Assembly (NCBI GenBank): GCA_008000375.1
Contig: SMOI01000001.1
Coordinates: 153,484-217,483 of the forward strand
Length of the DNA: 64,000 nt
Reading direction: 5' to 3'
DNA from: Poteriospumella lacustris
Lineage: Eukaryota; Sar; Chrysophyceae; Chromulinales; Dinobryaceae
The notes beneath the pieces are model-generated. The model searched no databases. It was not told the origin of the DNA and saw only the letters and a list, made by a program, of their open reading frames with translations. Both the position numbers and the translations under genes were made by a program. The number at the start of each line of letters is the position of its first letter. Within the stretch, counting starts at the first letter, position 1. Positions 41,698 to 54,266 of this stretch are shown piece by piece.

Positions 41698-42841
41698 TTA
41701 TACAATTCGTTCCATTTCTGTCGCATAAGACAATGTTTGAGCGATGAGCTTCATGGACGGGATTTCTTCCGATTTCACGGTCTTGGTCTCGTCCAAATAG
41801 ATCACACCGTCGCTGCCTACTCGCCAGTCCGGATAGTGCGTGGCAACGAATTCCAAAGTTTCCTTCATCAAGAGCAATATGTGCCACAATGAGATGCATT
41901 AAAAGAGAGCGCGAAAGTGCAATGTATCATACCTCGTCCTGCTGGAACATCAGGATCTTCGTGGCCGATGCAACCTTCAAAGTCTTATAAGCCGATGAAA
42001 CGCAATCAGCGATGTTCAACCGCACAGTTTCAAGAAGCGAGTTCAAGAAAAAGGTGAACTGAGAAGCAGGAGGATTGGCTGCGGAGGCAAGGACCTAAAA
42101 GGAATTGTTCACAGATTACGACAACGTTTGTGCACGTGGCGACCAAAGCAGACTCACCATGTCGTAGGCACCCACCACCAAATGCTGTTCCAATTGTGTG
42201 CAAAATGCGATGACGGGAAGCTTGCGAAGAGACTCCGGCAAAAGCTCCAACTCACAGTGGAAATCAGCCAAGCGATTCTCCACCAGTAAGTGCAGAAGGT
42301 TCAGAGCCAACACGACGGGAGTGGGCGAGTCTGCGGTTAAGTTGCCGCTGAAAAGAGAAAAACAAACGGACCGTTAGGTTAACTTCTAAGCTATACCTGA
42401 GATGTATATCAAAATAACTTACTATCCAAATTGAGTGTAGAAAGGGCGGAGGGAGGAGACGCTTCGTTGGAACGCGTATTTGTCTTCCTGTTGCACGGCC
42501 AACAAGACTGCGTATTCCAGAACATCGCGGAAAAGCTCTCGTTCTTGATGAGCAGTAGGGCCATCAATGCAAAGTGGCGGAAGAGAATCAAGCTCGACCA
42601 TTATTCGCTGAAATGTAGTGCAGACGCAGTTAGAACTGATCGAACGATAGCGTAAACGGAAGGCGAACAAACCTTGAGCTGCTCCAGGCTTGACGAAGCA
42701 GCATCCACATTGCCTGTGGTAACTTGAGCTTTGAATTGGGTGTGGAGCTGAGAAGAAAGAAGTAAGAAGAAGAAAGTCAGGCGGGACAGCTGACGATGGG
42801 TGCGGTTGTGTATGTCGACGTACCTGAACCGCTTGATTCAT
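41698..42841 (-). CDS. PSMD8: 26S proteasome lid subunit RPN12 (PSMD8)
   Basis: Six exons: 42841-42824, 42747-42673, 42607-42423, 42347-42158, 42094-41933 and 41862-41698; 264 aa. It is a helical repeat protein ending in the CSN8/PSMD8 fold. Typical stretches are DRPTAHQERELF-like GPTAHQERELF, LALNLLHLLVENRLADFH, FCTQLEQHLVVGAYDMV joined to LASAANPPASQF, and ILMFQQDE. The near-C-terminal segment is LIAQTLSYATEMERIV. It is part of the proteasome lid that holds RPN10 and RPN11 together. Exon 1 is only 18 nt and carries the ATG; all six exons join in correct phase, which supports this start. Length fits yeast RPN12 (274). Confidence 0.93.
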
Positions 42842-43370
42842 TTCTTCTTCCTTGCTTTCCAAAAATTAATCCTTAAAAGCCAGCCTATGAACCACTATTC
42901 TGGATGGACAATTGCGAACAAATCTGTTGTCCGGTTGACGAAGGTGATCAGAATAAAGCTTCCTTGACTTGTTTGTTGTTGTTGCTCCTCCTGTTCGAGT
43001 CTCTGCGAAATCGCCTCCCAAACCGCAGAAAATCAAGGGAAACTGTGTTCCCCAGCGCCCAGCACCGTGTATACATACATAGCTTGGCTTCATCATAAGT
43101 GTATCGCTACAGTTTCGCCTGTTGCAATTAAAAACATATGTAAAGTGGAATATGAACCATAACTCCAATCGGAAGCAGCGACGGAGAAATGCCCTAATAA
43201 AGTATTGGGTCTGCCTCAGCTACCGTGTGTCGCCACTAGAATCGATTTCAACAAGGAGGCAGTAAGGCTTGAAGTGAGAATTAAATGAATACTTGCCATC
43301 AACCGAAACTACATGAGTAGGCCTAGCGCTATAAAGAACTGCTTGCCGATATGTGAAGGGCGACACAGCA
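42842..43370. other. Intergenic, upstream of RPN12
   Basis: 529 bases between the RPN12 start and the TRAPPC10 stop, on the same strand. It would hold the RPN12 promoter and the TRAPPC10 3' end. No gene was recognised. Confidence 0.4.
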
Positions 43371-46300
43371 TCACATCGTAGGAATCTCCTCGAAGCTCGC
43401 CAACACAGCGGTGGCGGTGAGAATATCCGAAGAAGAAGAAGAAGAAGAAGAAGCGGCTGCCGTCGCTTCCATAGATATCGTCGTATTGCGCATCGGTTGA
43501 ATCAAGGCATGGGATAGTTGGGATGCATTGTGCGGGATCAAGAGCAGTGGAACCTCTGCCGTGCGTTGAATCATCAACGGTGGCAGGCTGTGCACACCAA
43601 CTTGTACCGGCACCACCGCCATCACGATGTCATACTCGGTCGATGTCACTGAGGCCTTCGTCACCTTCAAGCCCAGGGGCATCCACGCTGGGCACTCTTG
43701 CAATTCACACCGTGTACCGCTCGTGTCGTTGGACTGGACCGATTCGCCTTCATCGTCGTGCCTCACGGGCATGTGGAAGACAAAGGACGATCGGAATGCC
43801 GACAGATCCGCCGTCGTGGCACCATCAGCAAACGATGCATTCTCTGCACTGTCGACCAGATAACGAAACGATGCACCTCGAAGCCCCACACGAGCTCGGA
43901 ACAAGACTACACCGCCAACGGTACATGTCCAAGGCGCTTGCGTCGCGACGACCGGGAGAATGCGAGCTTCCTTGACCGGGAAACCCACCGGTAAACCCAA
44001 CGCCATCGATGTTGGAATACCACCCGGTGACGTAGATGTCGCTTCTTCCAACGGGACATCCACCCAGAACACGTGCTGTCGTACACCGGGTAGCTCACAC
44101 GAAGAGGACGCTGCTGCTTCGTCGTCTTTTCCGTTTTCTTCTCCTTTTCTTTCTCCTTTTGTTTCTCCTTTTCCTTCTTCTCCTTGTTCTTCACGACGAT
44201 AGAACACCCGCCAGGCTGCAATCGATGCGGTGGTCGTCTTCGTCGTCGTCGTCGTCGTCGTCATACCATCATCATCATGCAGTGGTAGTGGCGGTGGTGG
44301 TGGTGGTGACGCTAAAGGACCCACCTGCACAAAGGCATGATAGTCCTCGTTCGGCTCCAACACGACACCTGCCGCGGCATCGTCATGTCCTTCCACCGCA
44401 AGCTTCTGCACATCCTCGGCCGACGTGACCAGCGAGAAATCGGCAGGACACAACACCTCGTGACGCTGGACTTGCCCCCGGACGTTCAACAACTCCCCGT
44501 GCTCAGACACAAACGCATTGCCCAACAGCCGCAGGGGGTACTGGTGAATGTTGTGCAGCTGCAATTGCATCAAGCTACGCTGTCGGGGCAGGGCGACACG
44601 CTGCAAGCGACAGCTTTGCAACAAATTGCTGCACAACAACGTCGCGTGGCCGACGGCATGAAACGGCACGAAGCAATCCCCTTTGCGCACCACGCCTTGC
44701 ACATGGACTTGCAACGGGGATTGCAACGTGAATTCTTCCGCAATGTTCGTCAGAAGCGACGTTCGCACGGTGATGGGCACTTGAATGACCACTCGTCGTC
44801 CACCCGTGATCTCCCGCAACAACAGCGACTCGTGCAACACGGCGATTTCTTGCTTCGACAGCGATGGCACCCCAACCATCATCGATGGACCTTCGTCCAC
44901 TTCCCAACAGGTCCAGGCCCGCGGATTGTCGACCGTCACACTGAAATCACGGGTCATGTATTGACTCAAATTCGTTTCGTCGATACTGCTGCTGCGTTCT
45001 TCACCGGCGGCGGCGCGATAAAAGGATCGTGCCGGGCTCGTGATCCATTCTGCTCGATATTGCATCGAAGACAACGCTTCAAACGACGCAGCCTTCGGTG
45101 GGAGACCATTCCAACGACGACAACGACTGATCGCCTTCAGCTCGACACTCAACTCATGAATCACATCGCCACGTGGCACATCAAAGGTCACGTAGACACA
45201 ATCACGTTGATTGGGCGGCAAACGACTACCCGTGTGTACCTCAAACGAGAGAATACGACGAGGCGGGGAGATACGGAAAATGGGGCATTTGTCGAAGTAC
45301 CGTTGGACGTCCTGGTCACTGACGATGGGTCCCTGTTGGAAATCCAACAACGCCGTACCCGAGGTCGTTTCGTATTCATCCAACACACGGTGGACAAACG
45401 TCAACGAACCGGAACAGATTTCGTAGCGATCGATGACGTAATCGCCCAAATGGCGCGGCAACAAATCGAGGACGAAGACTTGTTCGTCGGCCGTGGACAG
45501 CAACGAGGTCGCTGGGCGCAAGCTACACACCAGTTCTTCTTCGTGTGACGATGATGAGGACGGTGGTAGTGGTGGGGATTGCATCGAATACGATGACGAA
45601 TACTCCGATTTCAACGTGGGCGGCGGCTGGGGGAAGGAGGAGTCATCGACAGTGGGTGGTGACACTGGCAACGGCGACGATGACAACAGCGGTGGAGGCA
45701 GCAGAGGAGGTACCGAGTCATCGTGGTGGGAGCCTCCAGCGCTAGCGCCAGCGCCAGCTCCACCGAGATCCGCAGACCCAAACATGTTGTCAAAGCCCTG
45801 TGGTGGTACGCGTCGGAAAAACACACTGACGCGGTCCACGACGATGGGCGCCTGTAAATGAGAGCGAATCTTCAAATGCAAGGGAATCGGTCCTTGGTCA
45901 CAGATACAGGCCAACCATTGCACTGGAAACGGATTCTCGTGGACCAGTTGCATTCCTTTACGTCGCACCACCTGAGAACTGGGAACGATCACTTTCGTCG
46001 CAGCCGCCGAAGCGATACAGGCAGGCAGGGGCCCGCCTCTCCAGGGGAAGGCCCCACTCACTGATCGTGACGTTCGCTGTTGCTGCTGCTGCTGTTGCGG
46101 CGGTGACTTGGGCGAGGACATGGATTCATTCGGGGTCGTCGTTTCTTCTGCATAAATGTTCCGTTCCAAGTCAAAGCTGAACAATCCTTTCGCGGGAATG
46201 ACCAACGGCTCCTCGTAGACGAGACCTTCGGGTGGTTGAATCAATGCCGTCACGACCTTGTGGAGGTCACAATGGACATTCGCACGGAAGAAAGCCCGTT

Positions 46301-48897
46301 GTTGAATGTACAACGTGATCAACGTCGCCACCGCTTTGCGGAAATCGTGAGGGTTTTTCAGTTCCCAGGCACATCGGGCCATCATCAACAACATCGTTTG
46401 CATCAAATCGGGCCAGCTGGACGCCCACGGATTCACAAACAACGTCGTCGCGCCGGGGACATCGGTCGCCATCAATCCATGCAGAACCTGCGACGTCTTC
46501 AAGAATTGACCGGTACTCAGCAAATGCTGGGCGAGATGGAAGCGCTCTACCAGTGCCGAGGACCGTCTGTGTACATGTACACGCACGCAGGGCGCCCAGG
46601 ACAACGGGTTAAACAAACACACACACACAGACGCACAAACGCAGCCGGGGGGAGCGGCAATACGTTACCTGTCACACAAAATGTTGAATTCCGACGCCGC
46701 CAACGTGAACAACGCTTGCAACGACGCCTCTAAGATGTGCCCTTTCTCGATTTGGGGTTGCTGAAAGCGACAGGCCTGGACCAAGAACATGTGTTTACGG
46801 AGCAGATCCGTGCGAATGGTATCATCTTCTGTGGACAGAAACGAACAGCACACACAGCGCAACACAGCACAGCACAGCACAGCACAGCACAGCACAGCAG
46901 CATCATCACATCCATCATACACCGTCCACAAAGAGAAAGAGAGTCACACAAGACGACGACGTAGACAACGTACCTTGCGAGGCCAACGCTTCAAAACTTC
47001 GCATGTGGTAGATCTTCGCCCAGAAGTGACTCACCGAACGAATGCGCTGCGAGATCGAACTCAGCACTTGTTCCAATCCTCCCGCCACACTGAATGACGA
47101 CGTGTCTAAGTCCTTGTCGAGAATCGAACGCACATCACTGGAGCGCTCAAACAATTGGAAATACACCGCCGGGGGTGCATCCTCTGCGAGGACCGGCAAC
47201 GACTGGCCCGCAAACAACGGCGTCTGATGCAGGCTGTGCACCAAATGCTGACGCAACAACACCTTGATCGGCACCAATTCATTGAACTTCTTGATGGCCC
47301 ATTGCAAGATGTCCCCCAACAAGACAAAGGATTCACGAAACGCCAGCATTTTATCCTTGGCCATGTGGGTATCCCGATTGCTACGATCACTGGTGGTGGC
47401 CATCAACGAGCTTTCGCGGTGGTCACTTTCACGCAGTGCGTACGTGGAATTGCGTACGACGTTTAAGATGGCCGCTACGGATTGAGTAGATTCCAAGCCA
47501 CTCACATTTTCCGCCGCAATCATGTTATCAATCAAATCACGGCACAAACGAATACTCTTCACGGCCGCGGTCAAGGCCCATACTTTGGCTTGCATCAACG
47601 CCGTGGCACGTTCATGCGGGTCCGGGATCTCTGCCGTTTTGCTTTCGGTGGATTGATATGCAAAGCTTAAAAAACGACGCACTTTTTCGGCACATTGCAC
47701 CGGTCGATGCAACGTGACCAAGAAGAACATTTGACGCGCGAAAATGTACCGATACAGCTCCAAGAGGTTCATTTTGCTTTTCAAGACTTTCATACGCGCC
47801 AGATTGATCGAATACGTCACAATATCATCACCATTCTTCACTGGATCCGCCATGATGTCTTTGGGCGCCGCCTCGGGGGTTGCAGGTGGATCGGTCGGAT
47901 TCAATTGCTCTGGCGCTTTCAATGGCCACCAGCCATCAAAGAGAATACCCGCTGGAGCGTATGCCAGCATGGCTTCTAACTCTTCGTATTGAGCAAGGGC
48001 CATATCCAACAATTGCATCATTTGGTATTGCAATGCAAAGCTTTCTTTGACCAAAAACAATTGTTTGAAATCAAAGTTGGGGGTCGCCCGGGTGGCATCC
48101 AACTTGCGAATTTCGGCGTAATACAACGAACTGCGCACCTGAAAGGACGATACAATACCCTCTCGAATTTTCGCCATCAATTCCCCAAGTCCATCATTGG
48201 CGGAAGAAAACATTTGGAAATTGGATGTCTTCAAACTGGAACCCACTTGCATTGAATTAGGGTCCGACTGCAAGGACAATATCACGGTGCGGTCTCCCGA
48301 TCGCTCAAAATAGAAATCGGACGAAATTTTCGCGAAAATTTTGGAATAGTGAGCAGCAGGATAATTTCCAAGTGTGAGATAGATAACGACCCAATGACGT
48401 TTTCCAAATGATCTGGATGTAGCAGCAAAATGTATAGTACGATTAGTGATCAGTCACATGAGGACAACATCAACGTCAAGAGTCACGCGACTTACCCGCG
48501 GTTGTTGTTATTCGAATCTACCCAGGTTTTAATGTTCGGTTTGACAATTTTATATGTCTCCAACGTTTCCGCAACAACCACATACAGGCTCACATATTGT
48601 GAGAGGAACCATCGAAACGGATGGTCGGTATCTTTGAACAGCTTTGCATCGGTAGGCAGAAATCGCAGAGGCAACTTGTTGATTGTGATGTATGTGGAGG
48701 AAATAGGACTCTTCCATGTAACTTCCTTGAGAGGTAGACGATCCAATATGGCTGGTTCTATTTGAGGCCAATGACCATCAGGATCTTCATAACTGACTGG
48801 ACAAATAAGTTGAGCTAAACAATAGGGAATTTTTATTGGTGTCAAGGAAAACAAGTATTAGGTAACAACACACAGATTTATTACCATCTTCTTTCAT
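43371..48897 (-). CDS. TRAPPC10: TRAPP II subunit TRAPPC10 (Trs130)
   Basis: Five exons: 48897-48885, 48814-48496, 48412-46974, 46828-46669 and 46566-43371; 1708 aa. The order matches TRAPPC10. First come an N-terminal segment, VTWKSPISSTYITINKLPL, and the core strand RHWVVIYLTLGNYP. Next is FFLVKESFA-like LFLVKESFALQYQMMQLLDM (the typical active-domain stretch), then the helical repeat part and a beta-rich C-terminal half. The complex is a guanine exchange factor for RAB11-type GTPases in late Golgi and recycling traffic. The protein is about 450 residues longer than human TRAPPC10 because of poly-Gln, Ser/Pro and a Glu/Lys/Gly insertion near residues 1360-1390. Exon 1 is 13 nt with the ATG; an earlier start cannot be excluded. 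Confidence 0.88.
46862..46900. repeat. Pentanucleotide microsatellite (AGCAC)n in a TRAPPC10 intron
   Basis: About seven AGCAC units inside intron 46973-46829. Clean repeat, likely slippage. Confidence 0.9.
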
Positions 48898-49405
48898 TTT
48901 CGCCTGCGGTGTGACAATAAGTTGCCGCCGATCGTCAACAAATCCTTGAACACTTCGATTTCGATCTGTCGAACAAAGGCCAACGAATGTAGCCGAAACA
49001 ACCCAACCACTTTCGCGCGCAACGAAGCCTAAAACACCACTCTTCAATGAGCAATGGACTCAATGATCATTCATTTGTGAGTCTCCAGCAGAGGATTTCC
49101 GATTCAACTTCATGTCAAACTCACAACCCATCGATGTTGGCAGCCCAAACAAAGCGAGTGTGTATTTTGAAACGCTCTTTCCTCAGTCGTTGAACGCCGA
49201 TCGATCAGGTCATTCTTTATCACACAAATAATGAAGCTTTATCAAGCAGGAGACTGTATATCAACATACTTTGAAACATACTTAGGATTAGAGGGGGGGG
49301 GAGAAGATACGCGCTCTAAGGAAGGAAGGAAGAAGAACTACAATACTCGGGGGTTTTTACGGGTGGGGGGGGGGGGCGTTTGTTGGGCGAGGGGGCTCAA
49401 AGTCA
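48898..49405. other. Intergenic between CDC20 stop and TRAPPC10 start, G-rich
   Basis: 508 bases. On the plus strand it has G8 at about 49291-49298 and a G12 run at about 49363-49376, and could form a quadruplex. It probably holds the TRAPPC10 promoter and the CDC20 3' region. Confidence 0.45.
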
Positions 49406-51303
49406 TCATCGAATCATTAAGCTTGCAGATGGAGTGGACAGCAACTTTGTTGCAGATTTAAGACCCCGTTTTCCCGGGGTCGTGGGCATAGGACTGGCAC
49501 CGTAATCAAAACCATCGTTTTGACGGGAGGTGTGCTTCTCGAACACATTCCAGAAACACAAAGTCTCGTCTGCCGATGCAGAACATATCGTGGTGTCGTC
49601 AGGAGACTTGGCCAAATGTAACACTCTGGCACTGTGCCCACGAAGTTCTTGAAGCTAAGAAGGAAGAAAGCAACAGTTTATGCAATGACCAAACTGCCAC
49701 AACATGACAAGGGGAGGATGAGATAGACGAACGTACCTTCGACATGTCGCGATACTTCCAGACGATCAACTGATTGTCCGAAAATCCATGCGAAGAAACC
49801 AATTCCTTATAATGACTACTCCATTGAATAGCGCATACTTGTGATCCGGTGTCAACAGACTGCAGATTTGCTCCATCTTGAGCGTTCCAAATTCGAATGG
49901 TCCGATCGGCAGTGCCTCCGCCAGTGGCCAAAATATTCCGTTGCCATGGGCACCACGCCACTGCTTTGACTGCTGCGATGTGTTGGTCAAGAATCATACG
50001 AGGAGAGAATGACTGGCTGGTGGTGCCCATTGGAATCCGAGAGGAGGATCGACCAGAGGCAGCAGCATCCCATAGCATAAGCTGATTGTCATTCCCTCCG
50101 GATGCCTGTTCATCGAATCATTCGACAGAAAACGATCAGAAAATCAACATCGCAGGATGAAACGAAACACAGTAAAGCCCAATGTCTTACCAAGGTATCT
50201 CCTGATGGAGACCACGACAACCCGCAAACTTCTTGTGTATGTCCATTGAAATATGCGAAGCAGCTGTCTTGAACGCGCACGTCATGATTCAAAATCATCG
50301 CATCTTTTCCACCCGAAGTCAGTACATCCCCTGATTGCCAAGAGAGACAACTAACTCTGCTTTGATGACCTGTCATCTCACGTATCATGGACATGCGCGA
50401 CACGTCCCATAATTGCACAGTGTTGTAACTGGTACCAACCGATAAAGTCTTTCCGTCTTGTGACCATTGCACACTCGATACATACGCATTAGGCGCTTCC
50501 AACTCCACAATACTTTCCGTTCTACCATCGTCCGGATGCCACAAATACACAGCACTTCCAAGGGCAATAGATAGAATGTTTGATGAACCCCAGTGTAGCA
50601 GATTTAGGTAGTAGTCGTTGAGTAAATCGGGTGCATCTAATGTCTTCACGGCCGCGGTGGGAATAGTTCTTGGCGGGCGCTTTGGTGTCATTTTCTTCTC
50701 ACTTGCCAAGCCAATGCCAAGCTAAACATTACATAGATCGCATAAGCAAGAGGGACATTCACAGCGACAGCAAGTGGTGCTTACCCTGGATGGTGTGGCA
50801 ACACGATCAAACTGGGGTGTAAGAGTTGATCGACATTCTACCAATCGTCTATTATCCCCTGACTTTAGATGATCCAACTCCTCCTTTAGCTTTCTTTGAC
50901 TGGGGGTTAGTTTAACATCAATCTGCGAATCAGCTGGCTTCGTCAGCTGATAAAAATTGAAGTCGATATCTAAGCCCGATCGATTGGGGATAAACCGATC
51001 GTGATTCTTTTTGCTTGAGACCGGTGTTTTTGGGACAGAAGGAATGGTAGAGTTCACCACAGAATCCACTATTTTGTTGGATGAAGATGAATCTTCCGCT
51101 TCTTTTCTTCTTTTGCTTGTTGAGAAGGGCTCTTCAGGAATTTGTCTCTTGGATCCTATGGAAGACCATGTTTCGAAAGGTAAGCTCGAAGGAGGGATTC
51201 CATGTCTGCCCGGAGTACAAGAGGAAGGATATACTGTTGATTGAGCAGAGGAATTGATAGAGTTTGATCTTGAAAAGCTGTTGAAGTTCACTAAATCCTC
51301 CAT
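49406..51303 (-). CDS. CDC20: APC/C co-activator CDC20 (fizzy family)
   Basis: Four exons: 51303-50785, 50721-50191, 50105-49737 and 49654-49406; 555 aa, phase 0 at every junction. An unstructured N-terminus ends in the C-box DRFIPNR (residues 102-108). The core begins [20 protein letters not shown] and makes a WD40 propeller ([55 protein letters not shown]). The last two residues are Ile-Arg, the IR tail that docks on the APC/C. Sequence is nearer CDC20 than CDH1 ([10 protein letters not shown]). It delivers cyclins and securin for ubiquitination at mitosis. No KEN box was obvious. No Mad2-binding motif was verified. Confidence 0.92.
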
Positions 51304-51810
51304 ATTAGACTTTGCAACAGTCAAGTGCAACTTGATAGACTAACAAAAGATGATGATAAAAGGTGGTCAACAATTTCTGTAAAGGAAAAAAATGAATGAA
51401 CTGTTGAGGAGTTCAAGAATTTATGTCGACACTTTCTCAGCAGCCTTTCCCGAGCCCTCCTTTCTTCATCAACTCCGGCAGAGGATTGTAAGTCATCTTT
51501 CGATTGGATTGAGGTGGGTCCTCGGTGTCCGTCTATCGCCAAAACAACAATCGTCAACGGTCCAATAGTCTGCTTCTGCGTACATCACATCCATCGCAGT
51601 CTCTCTCGCGATGGGAGGGCGAGTGTGTGTGTGTGTGTGTGTGTGGGGAGCCGCACTGTACATGGCGACGAGTTCGTTGGACTTCGTCGTGACGCACGTC
51701 TAAAAAGCTCTTTCTTCCAGAAAAGGACACGGTCTTTGACCATAAAAGAAAAAATCCTGCATCACAAAAATAAAAGGTTAGACAAGGTTCCATCACATCG
51801 AGCAAAAAAA
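51304..51810. promoter_or_regulatory. Divergent promoter region with (GT)n tract
   Basis: 507 bases between the CDC20 and methyltransferase starts. They include an 11-unit GT run at 51623-51644. No gene found. Confidence 0.5.
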
Positions 51811-52906
51811 ATGACCAACTACGGTGATAAGGACTACTGGGATCGCCGATATGAGAGAGAAGAAAATGATCCATTCGATTGGCTCTTCAGCTTCGACGAT
51901 GTGCAGGATTTAATCCAATTTCTGATTCCCAAGAAAGAAATAAGCCTCCTCATGATTGGATGCGGTAACGCTCCATTCAGTAACGACATGTAAGTTACCT
52001 TCAGTTGCACTTGCTTTTCTGGACGATCAAACGATTGATCTCGAGGATGTTGCTCGTGAAGGGTTGAGAGAGGAAAGTACACCAACATCACAAATATTGA
52101 TTTATCATCTGTTGTGATCGAACAACAGAAGCAAAAGTTCCCAGATCAAAAGTGGGTTTGCATGGACGCAACCAAGATGAAATTCGATGACTCGAGCTTC
52201 GAAGCAATTGTTGATAAGTCGCTCATCGACACTTTGCTTTGCGCTTCGAATAGGTACGTTCAACCGCTTAATGAGACAGTATAAAACCGACCTTACGAAC
52301 AATAACAATTGTTTTTTATCTTTTAGCAAGCAAAAACTTTGTTCAATGATGAATGAATGCTTCCGAGTGCTCCAACCGGGAGGTATTTTTGTGACATTTT
52401 CCTTGCATGCGCGCGATGAAATCGAAAAGTACTTCGTCTCAAATCCTGGATGGAAATGCACTTTATTTAATGTGAAGTCTACGAGATGGGATGAGAATCA
52501 AAATAGGAGACGAGCTGTCTCGCATACCATGGCGATTTGTTTGAAGGACCCGATCGACGACTCATCGCTTCAAGAGCTGCCAAAGTTCCCATCCATTTTG
52601 AATGACGGCGAACTGGAAGCATTGAAGGGAAAAGCAGATGAGGTAAAGTTATTTCCATGTTGAAACTTGATAACTTCGTTGTTTGAGACAGGTTCGTTGT
52701 TAAATTAGGTGAACTTGAAGGTTGGTTTGGCAACAGCATCACCTGAGCAACTGATGGTTTTACTCCTTCAGGCGATGGATAACAACAAGAAATTGACGTC
52801 AGACTACTCATGTCTTCATGATCGCGAGGAAGCTGAAAATTTCTTTGGTTTTGTAAAGAAAGTTATGGAAAGGAAGCTGGTCTCACTGTTGAAGCAGTAT
52901 CCTTAA
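51811..52906 (+). CDS. Class I methyltransferase, METTL13/EEF1AKMT-like
   Basis: Four exons: 51811-51989, 52071-52253, 52327-52642 and 52709-52906; 291 aa. N-terminal MTNYGDKDYWDRRYEREEND followed by PFDWLFSF matches the conserved opening of METTL13 and related enzymes. Motif I is LLMIGCGNAPF. The acidic post-motif Asp appears in NITNIDLSSVVI, and SSFEAIVDKSLIDTL is the motif II area. It transfers a methyl group from S-adenosylmethionine, in known members to the N-terminus or Lys of elongation factor 1A. The join between exons 1 and 2 gives NDIGKY where family members usually read like YDDGY. A missed small exon or a different acceptor in 51990-52070 is possible. Confidence 0.83.
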
Positions 52907-53261
52907 AGCACTCCCCATTTGTATTGACAGATATAATTTATGCGTAAGGATTTTCAGATGTATGTGACTATTATGTAAAAATATAAGAAATGATTACAGA
53001 GGCTGAGCTAAACGCGAGCCTGTTGTATTTCTTCAGTGGACCCCGTCACTTCACAAGCGAATAGGATCTCTTTCCCCAAATTATCCGCCGTCGAACCTGC
53101 TGGTATTATTCTGTCCATACATTTTAAATGGAAATAATCTCTAAGAGCTCACACATCATATTCTGTAAGTAGTTTGGCTCGCTAATCGTTTTGCATAGGT
53201 TAGTTAGCGGCGACGAACGACGGACGGGGAGACAGCCGCGTCGTACACGACGACGACGACG
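52907..53261. other. Intergenic between two plus-strand genes
   Basis: 355 bases from the methyltransferase stop to the PIG-L start. AT-rich at first, then CGACGACGACGATGACG triplets just before the PIG-L ATG. No gene found. Confidence 0.45.
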
Positions 53262-54193
53262 ATGACGAACAGCGAACAGCAGAAAGTGAGTAGATTTCAC
53301 CAACTTCTGAGCATAATAAAAGTCAATACTCATTTCTCATCAGATTGGCTGAAGCTTGTTGTGCTGACAGCTGTCAAGCTGCTGCTTTCACACGCATTTT
53401 GATCAAAAATTAGTGTCAGTACTGGCATCTTCCTCCTTGTTCGTGAGTGATTTCGCTGGTTCGATGAAGAGCATTGAAGGGCATGGGGTCATTCTCCTCG
53501 TAGTGGCCCACCCCGACGATGAGGTCATGTTCTTCAGTCCCATTCTTGAACGTCTAGTTGCAAAGAAGGTCGACACATATCTGTATTCTCTTTCTAATGG
53601 AAACGCAGACGGTCTCGGCGCCCAACGGACGAAGGAATTTGTTGATTGCGCGAACATGATGGGAATAAGCACATCGTATGTAGAAGTTGTGGATCACCCA
53701 AATCTACAAGATGGAATGAAAAATGTCTGGTCAGAAGAATTAATTTCCAGTCTTGTATGTGCTAAAGCTATGGCGTGCAAAGCCGATTTGGTGAGTCTCA
53801 AAGCTTTTGAAACGCTGTGATTGAACAATCCATAACAACAAAATGATTCTGTAGATAATAACATTTGATGAATATGGTGTTTCTCATCATCCGAATCACG
53901 TATCAGTGTATCATGGTACGCAACGAGCACTGAGGCAGTTATGCACAAAAAGAAACGGGATCCACGGATTGAAATTGATCAGCAAGAATATCGTGCGAAA
54001 GTTTTCTGGCCCATTTGATATATTAGTCTCACTTCTATTTGGTGAGTTCTTCATTCATAAACTTAGTCCGCTGAAAACGATATTGGGGATGATGGCGCAC
54101 GCCAGCCAGTTCGTCTGGTATCGCCGGCTATTCGTTCTCTTTTCCTGCTACACATATGTCAATAGCTTTCTTCCACTAATTTCCGATCCGTAA
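53262..54193 (+). CDS. PIGL: PIG-L, GlcNAc-phosphatidylinositol de-N-acetylase
   Basis: Exons 53262-53285, 53371-53790 and 53855-54193; 260 aa. It removes the acetyl group from GlcNAc-PI, step two of GPI anchor synthesis on the cytosolic face of the ER. Metal-binding motif AHPDDEVMFF, then NGNADGLGAQR and TFDEYGVSHHPNHVS, are all classical. The C-terminal stretch QFVWYRRLFVLFSCYTYVNS matches the family end. Human PIG-L has an N-terminal membrane anchor. Here the predicted N-terminal exon pair gives no clear anchor, so the first exon (24 nt) is uncertain; translation might start at Met53464. Confidence 0.9.
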
Positions 54194-54266
54194 TCGATGC
54201 TCAAACAGTTTTTGCTCACTTTTATACTTACAAAATATACACGACAAGTTTCACTGTGACCATCGG

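Noticed and set aside
44337-45548. 403-codon plus-strand frame
   Set aside because: Antisense shadow of TRAPPC10; His/Arg/Gln-rich.
49291-49376. G8 and G12 runs as a telomere or origin
   Set aside because: Isolated G runs within a normal intergenic gap; no telomeric repeat unit.
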